Assembly: GCF_030719295.1 (NCBI RefSeq) | Contig: NZ_CP120997.1 | Location: forward strand, 1,302,001-1,366,000 | DNA from: Streptomyces sp. Mut1 | GTDB taxonomy: Bacteria > Actinomycetota > Actinomycetes > Streptomycetales > Streptomycetaceae | DNA length: 64,000 nucleotides | Reading direction: 5' to 3' | Shown here: positions 52,667 to 61,838 of the stretch, piece by piece | How positions within the stretch are numbered: position 1 is the first letter of the stretch | Layout: each line of letters starts with the position of its first letter | The notes under the pieces: model-generated | What the model saw: the letters and a program-made list of their open reading frames with translations, nothing else | What the model was told of the DNA's origin: nothing | The model's database searches: none | Program-made: the position numbers and the translations under genes

Positions 52667-53742
52667 AACACCACCAGCGCCCGGCCGCCCCTGCCCGCGA
52701 TCATGTTGTCGAAGGCGGCCGGGATGCCGTCCAGGGCGATCCGTTCGGTGACCATCATCGAGAGGTCGAAGCGGCCCGCCCGGATGTGGCCGGCCAGCAC
52801 CGGCAGGTCGCGGGCCGGGTCGCTGTTGCCGTAGACGCAGCCGGTCAGGGTCCGGCCCCAGTGGAAGATCTCCAGGGCGTTGAACGTCACCTGCTGGTCC
52901 TTGCCGCCGATGCCGACGACCGTGGTGCGGCCGCCCCGGCGGGTGGCCTCCCAGGCGCCGCGGATGGTGGCGGCGCGGCCCACGCACTCGACGGCCACGT
53001 CCGCGCCCTGGCCGCCGGTCAGCTTACGGACCTCCCGGGGTGTGGTGTCGGAGGCGGTGACGTAGTCGGTGGCGCCCGCCCGGCGGGCCAGCTCCTCCTT
53101 CTCCGGGGACACGTCCACCGCGATGATCTTCGAGGCGCCGGCGATCCGGGCGGCCTGGAGGACGGCGAGGCCGACGCCGCCGATACCGAACACGACGACG
53201 GACTCGCCCGCCCGGACCCGGGCGCTGTGGTGGACGGCGCCGTAGCCGGTGAGCACCGCGCAGCCGAGCAGCGCCGCGTCGCTGAGCGGGATGCCGTCCG
53301 GGGCGGGCAGCACGCAGTTGGCGGCGACGACGGTCTCCTCGGCGAAGGCGGCGACGTTCAGCCCCGGGTGCAGTTCGGTGCCGTCCGCGGTGCGGGCGTG
53401 GATGTTCGCCGCCCCGGCCAGGGCGCCGGCGCAGAGCCAGACCTCACCGATCCCGCAGTGGTGGCAGCTCCCGCAGGAGGGCGCCCAGTTGAGGACGACG
53501 CCGTCGCCGGGGGCGACATGGGTGACGCCCTCGCCGGCCGAGACGACGGTGCCGGCGCCCTCGTGGCCGAGGACGGCCGGGACGGGCACCCGCATCGTGC
53601 CGTTGGACAGGGAGAGGTCGGAGTGGCAGACCCCGGCGGCGGCGAGGCGGACGCGCACCTGGCCGGGGCCGGGCTCCGGCAGGGTGATGTCGGTGATCTC
53701 CAGCGGAGCTCCGACGGCGGGCAGTACGGCGGCGCGGACCAC
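52663..53742 (-). CDS. Zinc-dependent alcohol dehydrogenase (MDR)
   Basis: A 359-residue protein from GTG 53742. Catalytic zinc ligands are Cys39 (AGVCHSD) and His60 (GHEG). Structural zinc Cys90, Cys93, Cys96 and Cys104 are all present. NAD site GIGGVGLAVLQAA. The class III-like layout resembles mycobacterial alcohol dehydrogenases acting on aryl or medium-chain alcohols. The aldehyde dehydrogenase gene lies 47 bp upstream in the same direction, so the two would convert an alcohol to an acid. Confidence 0.93.
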   Translation of the reverse strand: MVRAAVLPAVGAPLEITDITLPEPGPGQVRVRLAAAGVCHSDLSLSNGTMRVPVPAVLGHEGAGTVVSAGEGVTHVAPGDGVVLNWAPSCGSCHHCGIGEVWLCAGALAGAANIHARTADGTELHPGLNVAAFAEETVVAANCVLPAPDGIPLSDAALLGCAVLTGYGAVHHSARVRAGESVVVFGIGGVGLAVLQAARIAGASKIIAVDVSPEKEELARRAGATDYVTASDTTPREVRKLTGGQGADVAVECVGRAATIRGAWEATRRGGRTTVVGIGGKDQQVTFNALEIFHWGRTLTGCVYGNSDPARDLPVLAGHIRAGRFDLSMMVTERIALDGIPAAFDNMIAGRGGRALVVF

Positions 53743-53789
53743 GGACTGGCTCCTTGCTGATCGATGGGCGGTACGGAGGCCGGATAAGG

Positions 53790-55184
53790 TCAGAACTGGA
53801 GGGACTTGGTCTGGAGGTACTCGGCCAGACCGTGCGCGCCGAGTTCGCGGCCGACGCCGGACTGCTTGTAGCCGCCGAAGGGGGCGAGCGGGTTGAAGCG
53901 GCCGCCGTTGATGTCGACCTGGCCGGTGTCCATCCGGCGGGCGAAGGCGACGGCCTCGGCGTCGTCGGCGGCCCAGACGGCGCCCGCGAGCCCGTACACC
54001 GTGTCGTTGGCGATGCGCAGCGCGTCCGCCTCGTCCTCGTACTTCAGGATCGAGACGACGGGGCCGAAGATCTCCTCACGGGCGATGGTCATCTCCGGGG
54101 TGACGTCGGCGAACACCGTGGGGCTGACGTAGTAGCCGGTGGGCAGGGGCGCCTCGGGGCCGCCGGCGACGACGCGGGCGCCCTCCTCGATGCCCCTCTC
54201 GATGTAACCGCGCACCCGGGCCCGCTGCCTGGCGTTGACGAGCGGACCGACCCGCTCGCCCGGCACGTACTTGGCGACGGCCTCGGCGGCGAGCGCCACG
54301 GCCTCCTCGTACCGGTCGGCGTCGACCAGCATCCGGGTCCAGGCGCTGCACGTCTGGCCGGAGTTGGACATGACGTTGGCGACGCCGACGCTGACCGCCT
54401 TGGCGAGGTCGGCGCCGGGCAGGATGACGTTGGCGGACTTGCCGCCCAGTTCCAGCGCGACGCGCTTGACCGCGCCGCCCGCGAGGGCGCCGATCCGCCG
54501 GCCGACCGCGGTGGAGCCGGTGAAGGAGACCAGGTCGACGTCCTCGTGCTCGGCGAGCGCCTGTCCGGCGACCGGGCCGAGACCGGTGACCAGGTTGAAG
54601 ACGCCCGCGGGCAGCCCGGCCTCCTCGACTGCCTCGGCGAAGAGCTGTGCGGTGAGCGGGGTGTCCTCGGCGGGCTTGAGGACGACCGTGCAGCCGGCGG
54701 CCAGCGCGGGGGCGACCTTCGCGACGATCTGGTGCAGCGGGTAGTTCCACGGGGTGATCGCGCCGACGACGCCGACGGGCTCCAGGAAGACCGTGGAGTT
54801 GCCGTGCCGCTCCTCGAAGGCGTACGAGGCGGCGAGTTCGGCGTAGGAACCGGCGACCATGACCGGCAGTCCGGCGTGCACCGTCTGCGACAGCTTGAGC
54901 GGCGCGCCCAGTTCGGCGGTGACCGTCTCGGCGATCTCGTCCGCGCGGGCGGCCAGCACATCGCGCAGCGCCCCGATGCGGGCGGCGCGCCCGGCGGGCG
55001 GGGTGGCGGCCCAGCCGGGGAAGGCGGCGCGTGCGGCCCGTACCGCGGCGTCGACGTCCTCGGCGGTACCGGCCGGGACATGGGCGATGACCTGCTCGTC
55101 CGCCGGATTCACGACCGCGATCGTGTCCGTTCCCGCGGCGGGCCGCCATGCGCCGCCGATGTACATACCGTCGTGGGCCTTCAT
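53790..55184 (-). CDS. Aldehyde dehydrogenase
   Basis: A 464-residue NAD(P)-dependent enzyme from ATG 55184. It has [29 protein letters not shown], the general base Glu245 in LELGGKS and nucleophile Cys279 in SNSGQTCSA. It is first in the operon with the zinc alcohol dehydrogenase. The 20-base operator at 55230-55249, shared with the acyl-CoA dehydrogenase/TetR promoter, lies 46 bp upstream. The substrate is probably the aldehyde made by its neighbour. Confidence 0.94.
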   Translation of the reverse strand: MKAHDGMYIGGAWRPAAGTDTIAVVNPADEQVIAHVPAGTAEDVDAAVRAARAAFPGWAATPPAGRAARIGALRDVLAARADEIAETVTAELGAPLKLSQTVHAGLPVMVAGSYAELAASYAFEERHGNSTVFLEPVGVVGAITPWNYPLHQIVAKVAPALAAGCTVVLKPAEDTPLTAQLFAEAVEEAGLPAGVFNLVTGLGPVAGQALAEHEDVDLVSFTGSTAVGRRIGALAGGAVKRVALELGGKSANVILPGADLAKAVSVGVANVMSNSGQTCSAWTRMLVDADRYEEAVALAAEAVAKYVPGERVGPLVNARQRARVRGYIERGIEEGARVVAGGPEAPLPTGYYVSPTVFADVTPEMTIAREEIFGPVVSILKYEDEADALRIANDTVYGLAGAVWAADDAEAVAFARRMDTGQVDINGGRFNPLAPFGGYKQSGVGRELGAHGLAEYLQTKSLQF

Positions 55185-55229
55185 CGCTGTTCCTCCCGGG
55201 CACGGTGACGGACGGGATCGTCCGACCCC

Positions 55230-55249
55230 AAACTAGCGCTGTTAGTTTT
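55230..55249. promoter_or_regulatory. TetR operator copy 2 (TAGCNCTGNTAGTTTT family)
   Basis: AAACTAGCGCTGTTAGTTTT lies 46-65 bp upstream of the aldehyde dehydrogenase start and matches 51951-51970 at 17 of 20 positions, linking both operons to the TetR gene at 51998. Confidence 0.7.
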
Positions 55250-55282
55250 CAGACGCCAGAGACCCCCGTCACGCGCCCCGCC

Positions 55283-55310
55283 CGCCCGCCCGCCGCGCGG
55301 CGGGCGGGCG
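55283..55310. terminator. Terminator of the ABC ATPase gene
   Basis: A perfect 28-base GC palindrome: 55283-55296 (CGCCCGCCCGCCGC) is the reverse complement of 55297-55310. It lies 12 bp downstream of the leftward ABC gene's stop. Confidence 0.75.
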
Positions 55311-55321
55311 TTCCGGCCCCG

Positions 55322-56683
55322 CTACACCTCCAGGCCGGGTACGTCCTTCGGCAGCGGGCAGATCCGGCGGCCCTGGTGATCGAAGACGTACAGGTGAGCG
55401 AGGTCGACCAGGAGCGGTACCTGTCCCCCGGTGCGCAGCCGCATGTCGGGGCCGGTGCGGACGACGAGGTCGCTGGCGGTGACGGCGGGGCGGTCCGGGC
55501 TGTGCGCGCCCGGCGGCAGCGTGTCGCTGTCCGGGGCGTCCAGGACGGCGACGGAGCCCCCGGAGACGTAACCGGCGGCGCGCTCCTTGATCCGTCCCAG
55601 CACACCGGCACCGCCCTGGCCGCCGCGGCGCCTGCGCACGGCCCCCCGGTCGGTGCGGGCCGATTCCAGCTCCGGCACGACGGCGGGCTGCGAGCCGGTG
55701 TTGAGGTGGACCAGCGCCTCGTGGCCCTGGTACTCGACGTGCTCGACGATGCCGCTGAGCGCGACCTCGCCGGGGCGGGCCTGGCTGGGCGGGGCGATCC
55801 GGACCGCCTCCGAGCGCAGCCCGACGATGATCCGGCGGCCCTGCTGGATGCGCAGCAGCTGGTGGTCCGGGCTGAGCGGCTCGGGCAGCGGGAGGCGCTG
55901 GCGGCCGATGTCGATCGACATCCGGCCTTCCAGGGGCGCGTGCACGACGGCCTGGAGCAGATTGATCCTCGGGGTCCCGATGAACGCGGCGACGAACACG
56001 TTCTCCGGCAGGGCGTACACCTCGCGCGGCGGGCTGACCTGCTGGAGGATCCCGCCGCGCATCACGGCGACCCGGTGGCCGAGCGACATGGCCTCGGCCT
56101 GGTCGTGGGTCACGTAGACGGTGGTGACGCCGAGTTCCTTGGTGAGCTGGGAGATCTCGGCGCGCAGGTGGTTGCGGAGCTTCGCGTCGAGGTTGGAGAG
56201 CGGCTCGTCCATCAGGAACGCCGAAGGTTGGCGTGAAATCGCCCTTCCCATCGCCACCCGTTGGCGCTCACCACCGGAGAGCTGGCCGGGCAGCCGGTCC
56301 AGGATGCGCTCGATGCCGAGCATCCTGGCGGTGTTCTCGATGCGCTCGTTGTGGTCCTGGCGCGGGTTCTCCAGCTTCAGCGGGAAGCCGATGTTGGCCC
56401 GGTTGGTCATGGTCGGGTAGAGCGCGAAGTTCTGGAAGACCATGGCCATCTCGCGTTCGCGAGGGGTGAGGTGGTTGGCCGGTTCGCCGTCGAGCAGGAC
56501 CTCGCCCTCGGTGACGTCCTCCAGGCCGGCGATCATGCGGAGCACGGTCGACTTGCCGCACCCCGAGGGGCCCAGCAGGACGACGAACTCGCCCGGGTCG
56601 ATGGAGAGCGAGAGACGGTCGACGGCGCGCGAGGACCGTCCGTAGGTCTTGCTGACGTTGTTCAGAGTGATGGCGCGAGTCAT
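55322..56683 (-). CDS. ABC transporter ATP-binding protein, MsiK/UgpC-like
   Basis: A 453-residue protein from ATG 56683. Walker A GPSGCGKST (38-46), Q-loop VFQNFALYP, signature LSGGERQ (135-141), Walker B FLMDE (156-160) and THDQAEAM. The C-terminal TOBE/OB region of sugar-importer ATPases is present, but it is about 75 residues longer than the usual 360-380, with an Arg/Gly-rich insertion (RTDRGAVRRRRGGQGG) around residue 345. No permease or binding protein is adjacent, so it may energise several carbohydrate importers, as MsiK does. Confidence 0.9.
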   Translation of the reverse strand: MTRAITLNNVSKTYGRSSRAVDRLSLSIDPGEFVVLLGPSGCGKSTVLRMIAGLEDVTEGEVLLDGEPANHLTPREREMAMVFQNFALYPTMTNRANIGFPLKLENPRQDHNERIENTARMLGIERILDRLPGQLSGGERQRVAMGRAISRQPSAFLMDEPLSNLDAKLRNHLRAEISQLTKELGVTTVYVTHDQAEAMSLGHRVAVMRGGILQQVSPPREVYALPENVFVAAFIGTPRINLLQAVVHAPLEGRMSIDIGRQRLPLPEPLSPDHQLLRIQQGRRIIVGLRSEAVRIAPPSQARPGEVALSGIVEHVEYQGHEALVHLNTGSQPAVVPELESARTDRGAVRRRRGGQGGAGVLGRIKERAAGYVSGGSVAVLDAPDSDTLPPGAHSPDRPAVTASDLVVRTGPDMRLRTGGQVPLLVDLAHLYVFDHQGRRICPLPKDVPGLEV

Positions 56684-56821
56684 GTGTTCCGCCCGTGAAG
56701 GATGGTGGTGGAGCGGTGGGGAGCGGCAGCAGTGGCCTGAAATTAACCCACTACGCCCCGTGAGGGAATGACTCGCGCAAAGGTTGGGCGGTCCCTCGGG
56801 GTGTTCACGGCCCCGGCGCGC

Positions 56822-57442
56822 TCAGTCCAGCAGACGCGCGAGGTAGGCCTGGACCAGCACCCGGGTCTCGGCGACGATCGCGCCGTCGCCGGACGGGTCG
56901 GTGCGGAAGGCGAGTTTGAGCAGGGCGTCGGTGGCCTCCACGCAGACCAGGACGGCCCGCAGCAGGTCCTCGTCGGCCGGTCGGCCGAGGTGGCCCGTGA
57001 GGAGTTCGGCGAGCCGGCCCGCGACCCGCTGGTTGGCGTCGTCGGCCGGGTCCTCGTCGGGTGCGGGGGCGCCGAAGTCGACCAGGGCGAAGCCGGGGAC
57101 GGAGCGCTTCATCGCCAGGTACTCGTCCAGCACGGCGTCGATCGCACCGCGCCAGTCGGTGGCCCCGATGGCGGTCAGCCGGTCGGTGATGCGCTCGGCG
57201 TAGCTGTCCAGGTTGCGCCGGGCGAGCGCGTCGGCCAGGGCGCGCTTGTTGGAGAAGAAGCGGTAGACCGAGCCGATGGGCACCCCGGCGCGTGCGGCCA
57301 CCGCCCGCGTGGAGAGCTGCTCGTAGCCGGTCTCGTCGAGGAGTTCGGCGCAGGCGTCGAGTATCCGGGCGAGGCGTTCTGCGCTGCGCTGCTGCACCGG
57401 GGTGCGGCGGAGGTTCGTGTTCGCATGGGGCACGCCTTCCAT
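56822..57442 (-). CDS. TetR-family regulator
   Basis: A 206-residue protein from ATG 57442 (a GTG three codons later is possible). HTH LLDETGYEQLSTRAVAARAGVPIGSVYRFFSNKRALADAL, followed by a helical ligand domain (DEYLAMKRSVPGFALVDFG). It is separated by 138 bp from the ABC ATPase start and by 41 bp from the membrane-protein gene upstream. No clear operator was found in either flank. The target is unknown. Confidence 0.9.
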   Translation of the reverse strand: MEGVPHANTNLRRTPVQQRSAERLARILDACAELLDETGYEQLSTRAVAARAGVPIGSVYRFFSNKRALADALARRNLDSYAERITDRLTAIGATDWRGAIDAVLDEYLAMKRSVPGFALVDFGAPAPDEDPADDANQRVAGRLAELLTGHLGRPADEDLLRAVLVCVEATDALLKLAFRTDPSGDGAIVAETRVLVQAYLARLLD

Positions 57443-57483
57443 GATGCCGTGGGCCTCCTGCGCGGGCGGCGGGGGTGGCGGAC

Positions 57484-58806
57484 TCAGGCGATGAGCAGCG
57501 CGAGTCCTCCGACGGTGTACGCGATCATCAGGATCAGCAGCGGGAGCTGGCCGACGACGGCGCGCCCGGCCGGCAGGAGCCGTACGGACCTGTCGTGCGC
57601 GGCGACGACCCCGAGGACGTGTCCGGTGACGATGGCGACGACCTGGAGGGTGGCGACGCCGCCGGGGCCCAGGGGCGGTTCGGGCGGGGCGGGACGGTCG
57701 GCGCCGAACGCCAGGGCCAGGGTGCGCGGGCCCTCGGTGGCGAAGAGCGTGAAGTAGTGGGCGACGAGGTAGCCGAGGGCGATCGGCACGAGTGAGTGCG
57801 CGAAGGCGGTGAGCGGGTGGGGCAGCCGGCCGCAGACGAGCCGGGTGGCTCCGGCGCAGAGCCCGTAGAGGGTGGCGACGAGGGCGACGGCGCCGAGGAG
57901 CCCGAGGGTGGCCGTGGTGGTGCGGCCGAGCGCGGCGGTCTGGACGGTGGTGATCCAGCGCGGCGAGTCGGAGAACCCGTCGTACGCGGTGGAGCCGAGC
58001 ATCACGCAGACGGTGGCGACGAGCCCGGGGAGCTGGGGGGTGGCGTCGAGTCCGTTGAACGGGGAGCGCAGGACCAGGCGCCGCGGGCCGGACGGGACTT
58101 CACGGGCACGGCCGAGCGGGGAGAGGCGGGCGAGGAGGCCGGAGTACACCTCGAAGGCGTCGGCGTGGTCGAACCAGTGGGCCCCGTACCGGGCGGCGCC
58201 CGTGAGGTGGACGGCCGTGTAGACGCCGAGGAACACCAGCAGGGCGGTGGGCGATGCCGGGTCGGGGGCGACGAGTTCGAGCCAGGTGAAGGCGAGGAGC
58301 CCGGCCGCCGCCGGCCACATGCCGAGGCGTGCGGGAACGGGGCGGCCGGCCTCCGGGTCGCGCCCGAGGGCCCGGCAGCCGATGAGGTGCAGGGTGCGCA
58401 GCGGGTTGAGCAGCCGCCAGACGGGCCCGAGGAGCAGCGAGGCGGGGACGAGCCCGACCCACAGGAGCACGTAGACGGCTCCGGGTGCCGGGTTGCGGTC
58501 CGCGTCGGCGGGCCCGACGAGCAGGTTCAGTACGACGAGGAGCGCGGCGGCGAGGCCGAGCGCGCGGGCGGTGGCACGCGTGGCGCGGGCGTCGGCCGCG
58601 CGCTGGATCGCGGCCGGCAGCGGGCGGCCCGCGCTCTCGCCGCGGAAGCGGGAGGCCGACCAGAGCAGGCCGAGCGCCAGGAACGAGACGAAGAGCGCGG
58701 CGAAGGCGCCCGCGAAGGCGTAGAACGGCGAGAGGGGCAGATCGTGCTGGGCCCCGATGCCGTGGGCGAGGACGCTCACGGCACCGGGGGCGGGGGTGCC
58801 CGTCAC
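57484..58806 (-). CDS. Polytopic membrane protein of the beta-helix/cupredoxin operon
   Basis: A 440-residue protein from GTG 58806 (GTGA overlap with the lipoprotein gene). About eleven or twelve hydrophobic segments are visible (FYAFAGAFAALFVSFLALGLLW, ALGLAAALLVVLNLLVG, LPLLILMIAYTVGGLALLI). Possibly metal- or haem-binding His residues lie in HWFDHADAF and AHYFTLF. No transporter family is recognised. As the third gene after the secreted beta-helix protein and cupredoxin-like lipoprotein, it may be the membrane partner of an envelope redox system. That is speculative. Confidence 0.8.
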   Translation of the reverse strand: MTGTPAPGAVSVLAHGIGAQHDLPLSPFYAFAGAFAALFVSFLALGLLWSASRFRGESAGRPLPAAIQRAADARATRATARALGLAAALLVVLNLLVGPADADRNPAPGAVYVLLWVGLVPASLLLGPVWRLLNPLRTLHLIGCRALGRDPEAGRPVPARLGMWPAAAGLLAFTWLELVAPDPASPTALLVFLGVYTAVHLTGAARYGAHWFDHADAFEVYSGLLARLSPLGRAREVPSGPRRLVLRSPFNGLDATPQLPGLVATVCVMLGSTAYDGFSDSPRWITTVQTAALGRTTTATLGLLGAVALVATLYGLCAGATRLVCGRLPHPLTAFAHSLVPIALGYLVAHYFTLFATEGPRTLALAFGADRPAPPEPPLGPGGVATLQVVAIVTGHVLGVVAAHDRSVRLLPAGRAVVGQLPLLILMIAYTVGGLALLIA

Positions 58807-59612
58807 CGGACGACGAGCTGGGTCAGGAGCAGGTCCGACTCGTGGGTCTCCACCTCGAAGAGGCCGGTGCGGTCGGCGGTGAAGGTGAGCGTGACGGTGC
58901 GTCCGGCGGGCAGCGTCGCCTTCTTGTCGTAGCCGTGGACGTGCAGGGTGTCGTCGCGGTCGCTGCGGATGCGCAGGCGCACGGTGCGGCCCTTCTTGAT
59001 CTCGGTGCGGCCCGGCGCCGGGCTCACCTTGCCGTTCTCGATGGCGAGTTCGACGGTGGTGGTGTTCTCGTCGGGCGTGGCGTCGGCGCCCGGGGAGGCG
59101 TCGCCGAGGGTGGCGGCGGCCCGGACCGGGGTGGAGCCGACGGCCCAGGCGGTGTGGTCGTCGGCGTACAGGCCGACGGTGAGCCGGGTGCCGCCCCCGG
59201 CCGCGCTCAGCAGCGACTCGGGGAGGTGGAACCAGGTGCCGTAGACGCGGGCGAGCGGGTGTCCGTCCAGGAAGAGCTGGGCGTGGCCGCGTCCGGCGAG
59301 GGCGGCGCCGCCCACGCTGTCCGGGGTGAACCGGAAGTCGCGGACCGTGAGGTGGACGTTCCAGCCGTCCTCCGAGTCGGCCCGTACGGTGATGCTCACC
59401 CCGGGCGCGCCGTCGGCGCCGACCTGGCGCAGCCGGTGGCCGTTGCCGTCGTCGGTGCTCAGGAGCCGGCCGTTGCTGCCGGTGTCCTCGGCGTGGCTGG
59501 TGCCGGGTTTGTGGTGGGTGGTGGGCCGGCCCCCGCAGGCGCCCGCGCCGAGGGCGAGGACGGCCGCGGTGAGCAGGGCGAGGACGGTACGGGCGGGGCG
59601 TGCGCGGTTCAT
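58803..59612 (-). CDS. Lipoprotein with cupredoxin-like C-terminal domain
   Basis: A 269-residue protein from ATG 59612 (ATGA overlap with the beta-helix gene). The leader ends in lipobox LGAGAC, giving a lipid-anchored Cys at about residue 26. A beta-sandwich with FHLPESLL and HAQLFLDGHPL follows, then a C-terminal cupredoxin-like fold (IKKGRTVRLRIRSDRDDTLHVHGYDKKATLPAG...FEVETHESDLLLTQLVV). His residues in HVHGYD and THESD could bind copper. It likely works at the outer membrane face with the two neighbouring proteins. Confidence 0.85.
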   Translation of the reverse strand: MNRARPARTVLALLTAAVLALGAGACGGRPTTHHKPGTSHAEDTGSNGRLLSTDDGNGHRLRQVGADGAPGVSITVRADSEDGWNVHLTVRDFRFTPDSVGGAALAGRGHAQLFLDGHPLARVYGTWFHLPESLLSAAGGGTRLTVGLYADDHTAWAVGSTPVRAAATLGDASPGADATPDENTTTVELAIENGKVSPAPGRTEIKKGRTVRLRIRSDRDDTLHVHGYDKKATLPAGRTVTLTFTADRTGLFEVETHESDLLLTQLVVR

Positions 59613-61717
59613 GAGGCGTCCCCTTCCGGGGTGGTGGCGGTGGCCGGTGCGGGCGGGGCGGGTACCGGTGCCGCGCCGTCGCCGTCGTCCCCGTCCGCGC
59701 CGGTCTCCGTCTCCGCGCCCCGCTCCCCGTGCCGGGCGGCGGCCACCACGGCCCATACGACCCAGACCAGGCCGAGCAGCCCGCGAATCCAGGCCGGGCT
59801 CAGCGGAATCCACGGGATCATGAACACGCCCTTGTCCAGCGCGTCCAGCAGCGTCAGCGCGCCCAGCGCCACGGTCACCCACGCCAGCACCGGCCGTGTC
59901 GCCCGCAGCGCCAGGCCGATTCCGGTCCACCAGAGGCCGGTCAGCAGCAGGGCGACGGCCGGGACACAGGTGGCCGCGAGGCCCATGGTCGAGCCGGCCA
60001 CGTCGAGGCCGAGTCCGATGACGCCGAGGACCGACGCGGCCGTGGCGAGCCGGCTGGAGCGCAGCCGGCGCCACCACAGCACCCCGCCGACGAGGACCAG
60101 GACCACGGCGATGCCCAGGGCGGCCTGCACCTCGATGCGTTCGATGCCGCGCGCCCCGTACCAGTCGCAGCCGGCAGGCAGCCGGCGTGCCTGGACGTCG
60201 TAGTCGGCGCAGACCAGCAGCTGGGCGAGTTTGACGGGTTCGCCGGCGATCCGGTCGGTGCTGCCGGAGACCGCGCCCCGCTCGTCGCCGCAGGTGGGCA
60301 GGGAGCGCGGGGTGGAGGCTCCGGTGTCCGACTGCCAGCAGTTGCCGTCGCCCTGCCCGTCCCACCAGACGTCGGTGCGGTTGGGGTGGGAGTCGCCGTT
60401 CCTGTCGGTGCCGAGGTGGTTGTCCGCGTACCGGTTGTGGTGGGAGGTGTCGGTCTGCTTGCCGAGGGCGTTCTCGCCGCGGATGAAGGCGGGGACGGCG
60501 CTCAGGAAGAAGGCGGCGCGCTGCTGTCCGTAGATCCAGTTGTTCTCGTAGATGTTCCAGTTGCCGCCCGCGGTGATGATGCCGGTGCCCGGCGGCATGG
60601 AGATCTGCGGGCAGACCACCCCGTCCTCGTAGCCGCGCTCGGCGGGCGGTTTGGCGCAGGTGCCGTCGGCGACGTAGCGGTAGTAGTCGGCGTTGTTGTC
60701 GTGGATGAGGTTGCGCTCGAAGCGGGCGTGGTTCTGCGGGAGTCCGGGGTGGCCGGGGAAGGCGCTGTCCATCGAGGCGCCGCCCATGTTGTGGTCGAAC
60801 TCGTTGTCGTGGACGTAGACGGAGTCGCCCGCGGTGCCCGAGTAGCCGACCATGCTGTGGTGGCTGCGGCAGCCGGTGATCTCGATCGAGTAGCGCGGGA
60901 CCTCGTAGCCGTAGCCGTCGTTGATGTCGGAGGCGCTGCCCGGGTAGATGCCGGAGTCGCCGTTGCCGTAGGACTCGCAGTTCTTGTACAGGCCGTGGTC
61001 GCTGGCGAAGGTCAGGAAGCCGTACTCGTCGTTCCAGCGGGTCAGGACGTCGTCGATGACGAAGCCGTCCTGGGCGAGGATGTAGAGCGAGTTGAAGGTG
61101 GTGCGCTGGGCGGTGAAGTTCTTGAAGTAGACGCCGTCGGAGCCGTCCGAGCGGATCGCGTTGAGCTTGCGGTACTTGGCGTCGATGACGACGTCCGTAC
61201 GGGCCGCCCCGGTGCCCTCGATCTGGAGGTCCTCCTTGCCGAGGATCGCCACCAGGTTCTGGTTGTGCGGGCACTCGGCCTGCTGGGCGTAGCTGAGGAT
61301 CTGGTAGCCGAGCTTGGAGTCGGGGGCCTTGAGCCGGGCGCACTCCCCCTTCGGTGCGGGCAGCGAGGGCTCCTCCTCGTACAGGCCGGGGAGGATCGCG
61401 ATGTTCTTCCCGGGTCCGGTGACGGCGTCGACGGCCTGTTGCAGATGGCGGTAGCCGGAGGTGCGGCACCGCTCGAAGAGCTTGAGGTTCCTCGCCTTCA
61501 GGGCGTCGGGGAAGCCGGATATCCGGCGTTCGAAGTCGGCCCGGTCGGTCTTGCAGACCAGGAGGTCGGGCTCGCCGGTGCGGTACACGGGGACGCTGCC
61601 GGTGCCGTCGGGCAGGGTGACCGGCCGTTCCTCGTGCGCCTGGGCGGCGGACGGGGCCGCGAGTAGGGCGGCGGCGAGGGCCGCCAGAACCACCAGAAGT
61701 CTTCGTGTCCACGACAT
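59609..61717 (-). CDS. Secreted right-handed parallel beta-helix protein with C-terminal membrane helices
   Basis: A 702-residue protein from ATG 61717 (MSWTRRLLVVL) with a signal peptide of about 26 residues. It has a parallel beta-helix body (repeats such as YFKNFTAQRTTFNSLYILAQDG and SIEITGCRSHHSMVGYSG, rich in Asn and Gly), several Cys pairs, then four or five membrane helices from about residue 540, and an acidic Ala/Pro-rich tail. Beta-helix proteins often bind or cleave polysaccharides, but no lyase catalytic residues are obvious. It is the first gene of a three-gene operon, divergent from hmgA. Confidence 0.85.
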   Translation of the reverse strand: MSWTRRLLVVLAALAAALLAAPSAAQAHEERPVTLPDGTGSVPVYRTGEPDLLVCKTDRADFERRISGFPDALKARNLKLFERCRTSGYRHLQQAVDAVTGPGKNIAILPGLYEEEPSLPAPKGECARLKAPDSKLGYQILSYAQQAECPHNQNLVAILGKEDLQIEGTGAARTDVVIDAKYRKLNAIRSDGSDGVYFKNFTAQRTTFNSLYILAQDGFVIDDVLTRWNDEYGFLTFASDHGLYKNCESYGNGDSGIYPGSASDINDGYGYEVPRYSIEITGCRSHHSMVGYSGTAGDSVYVHDNEFDHNMGGASMDSAFPGHPGLPQNHARFERNLIHDNNADYYRYVADGTCAKPPAERGYEDGVVCPQISMPPGTGIITAGGNWNIYENNWIYGQQRAAFFLSAVPAFIRGENALGKQTDTSHHNRYADNHLGTDRNGDSHPNRTDVWWDGQGDGNCWQSDTGASTPRSLPTCGDERGAVSGSTDRIAGEPVKLAQLLVCADYDVQARRLPAGCDWYGARGIERIEVQAALGIAVVLVLVGGVLWWRRLRSSRLATAASVLGVIGLGLDVAGSTMGLAATCVPAVALLLTGLWWTGIGLALRATRPVLAWVTVALGALTLLDALDKGVFMIPWIPLSPAWIRGLLGLVWVVWAVVAAARHGERGAETETGADGDDGDGAAPVPAPPAPATATTPEGDAS

Positions 61718-61737
61718 GTGCGGGAGAGTAGAGCATT

Positions 61738-61753
61738 GTTCAGCTTTTTGAAC
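61738..61753. promoter_or_regulatory. Inverted repeat in the beta-helix/hmgA divergent promoter
   Basis: GTTCA (61738-61742) and TGAAC (61749-61753) flank a 6-base spacer GCTTTT. It lies 20 bp upstream of the beta-helix start and 23 bp upstream of the hmgA -35 element. It could be a GntR or other dimer site. Confidence 0.4.
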
Positions 61754-61775
61754 CCCTCTTGCACGACGAATGCCG

Positions 61776-61804
61776 TTGACTCGCCCCGGTTCCATTCCTA
61801 CGGT
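61776..61804 (+). promoter_or_regulatory. Promoter of hmgA
   Basis: TTGACT (61776-61781) and TACGGT (61799-61804) are separated by 17 bases, a housekeeping sigma-type promoter. Transcription would begin about 61811, leaving a leader of about 28 nt before the ATG at 61839. Confidence 0.55.
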
Positions 61805-61838
61805 TGTCCATAGGATTTCTTCGGCACCGGGAGCGCAC

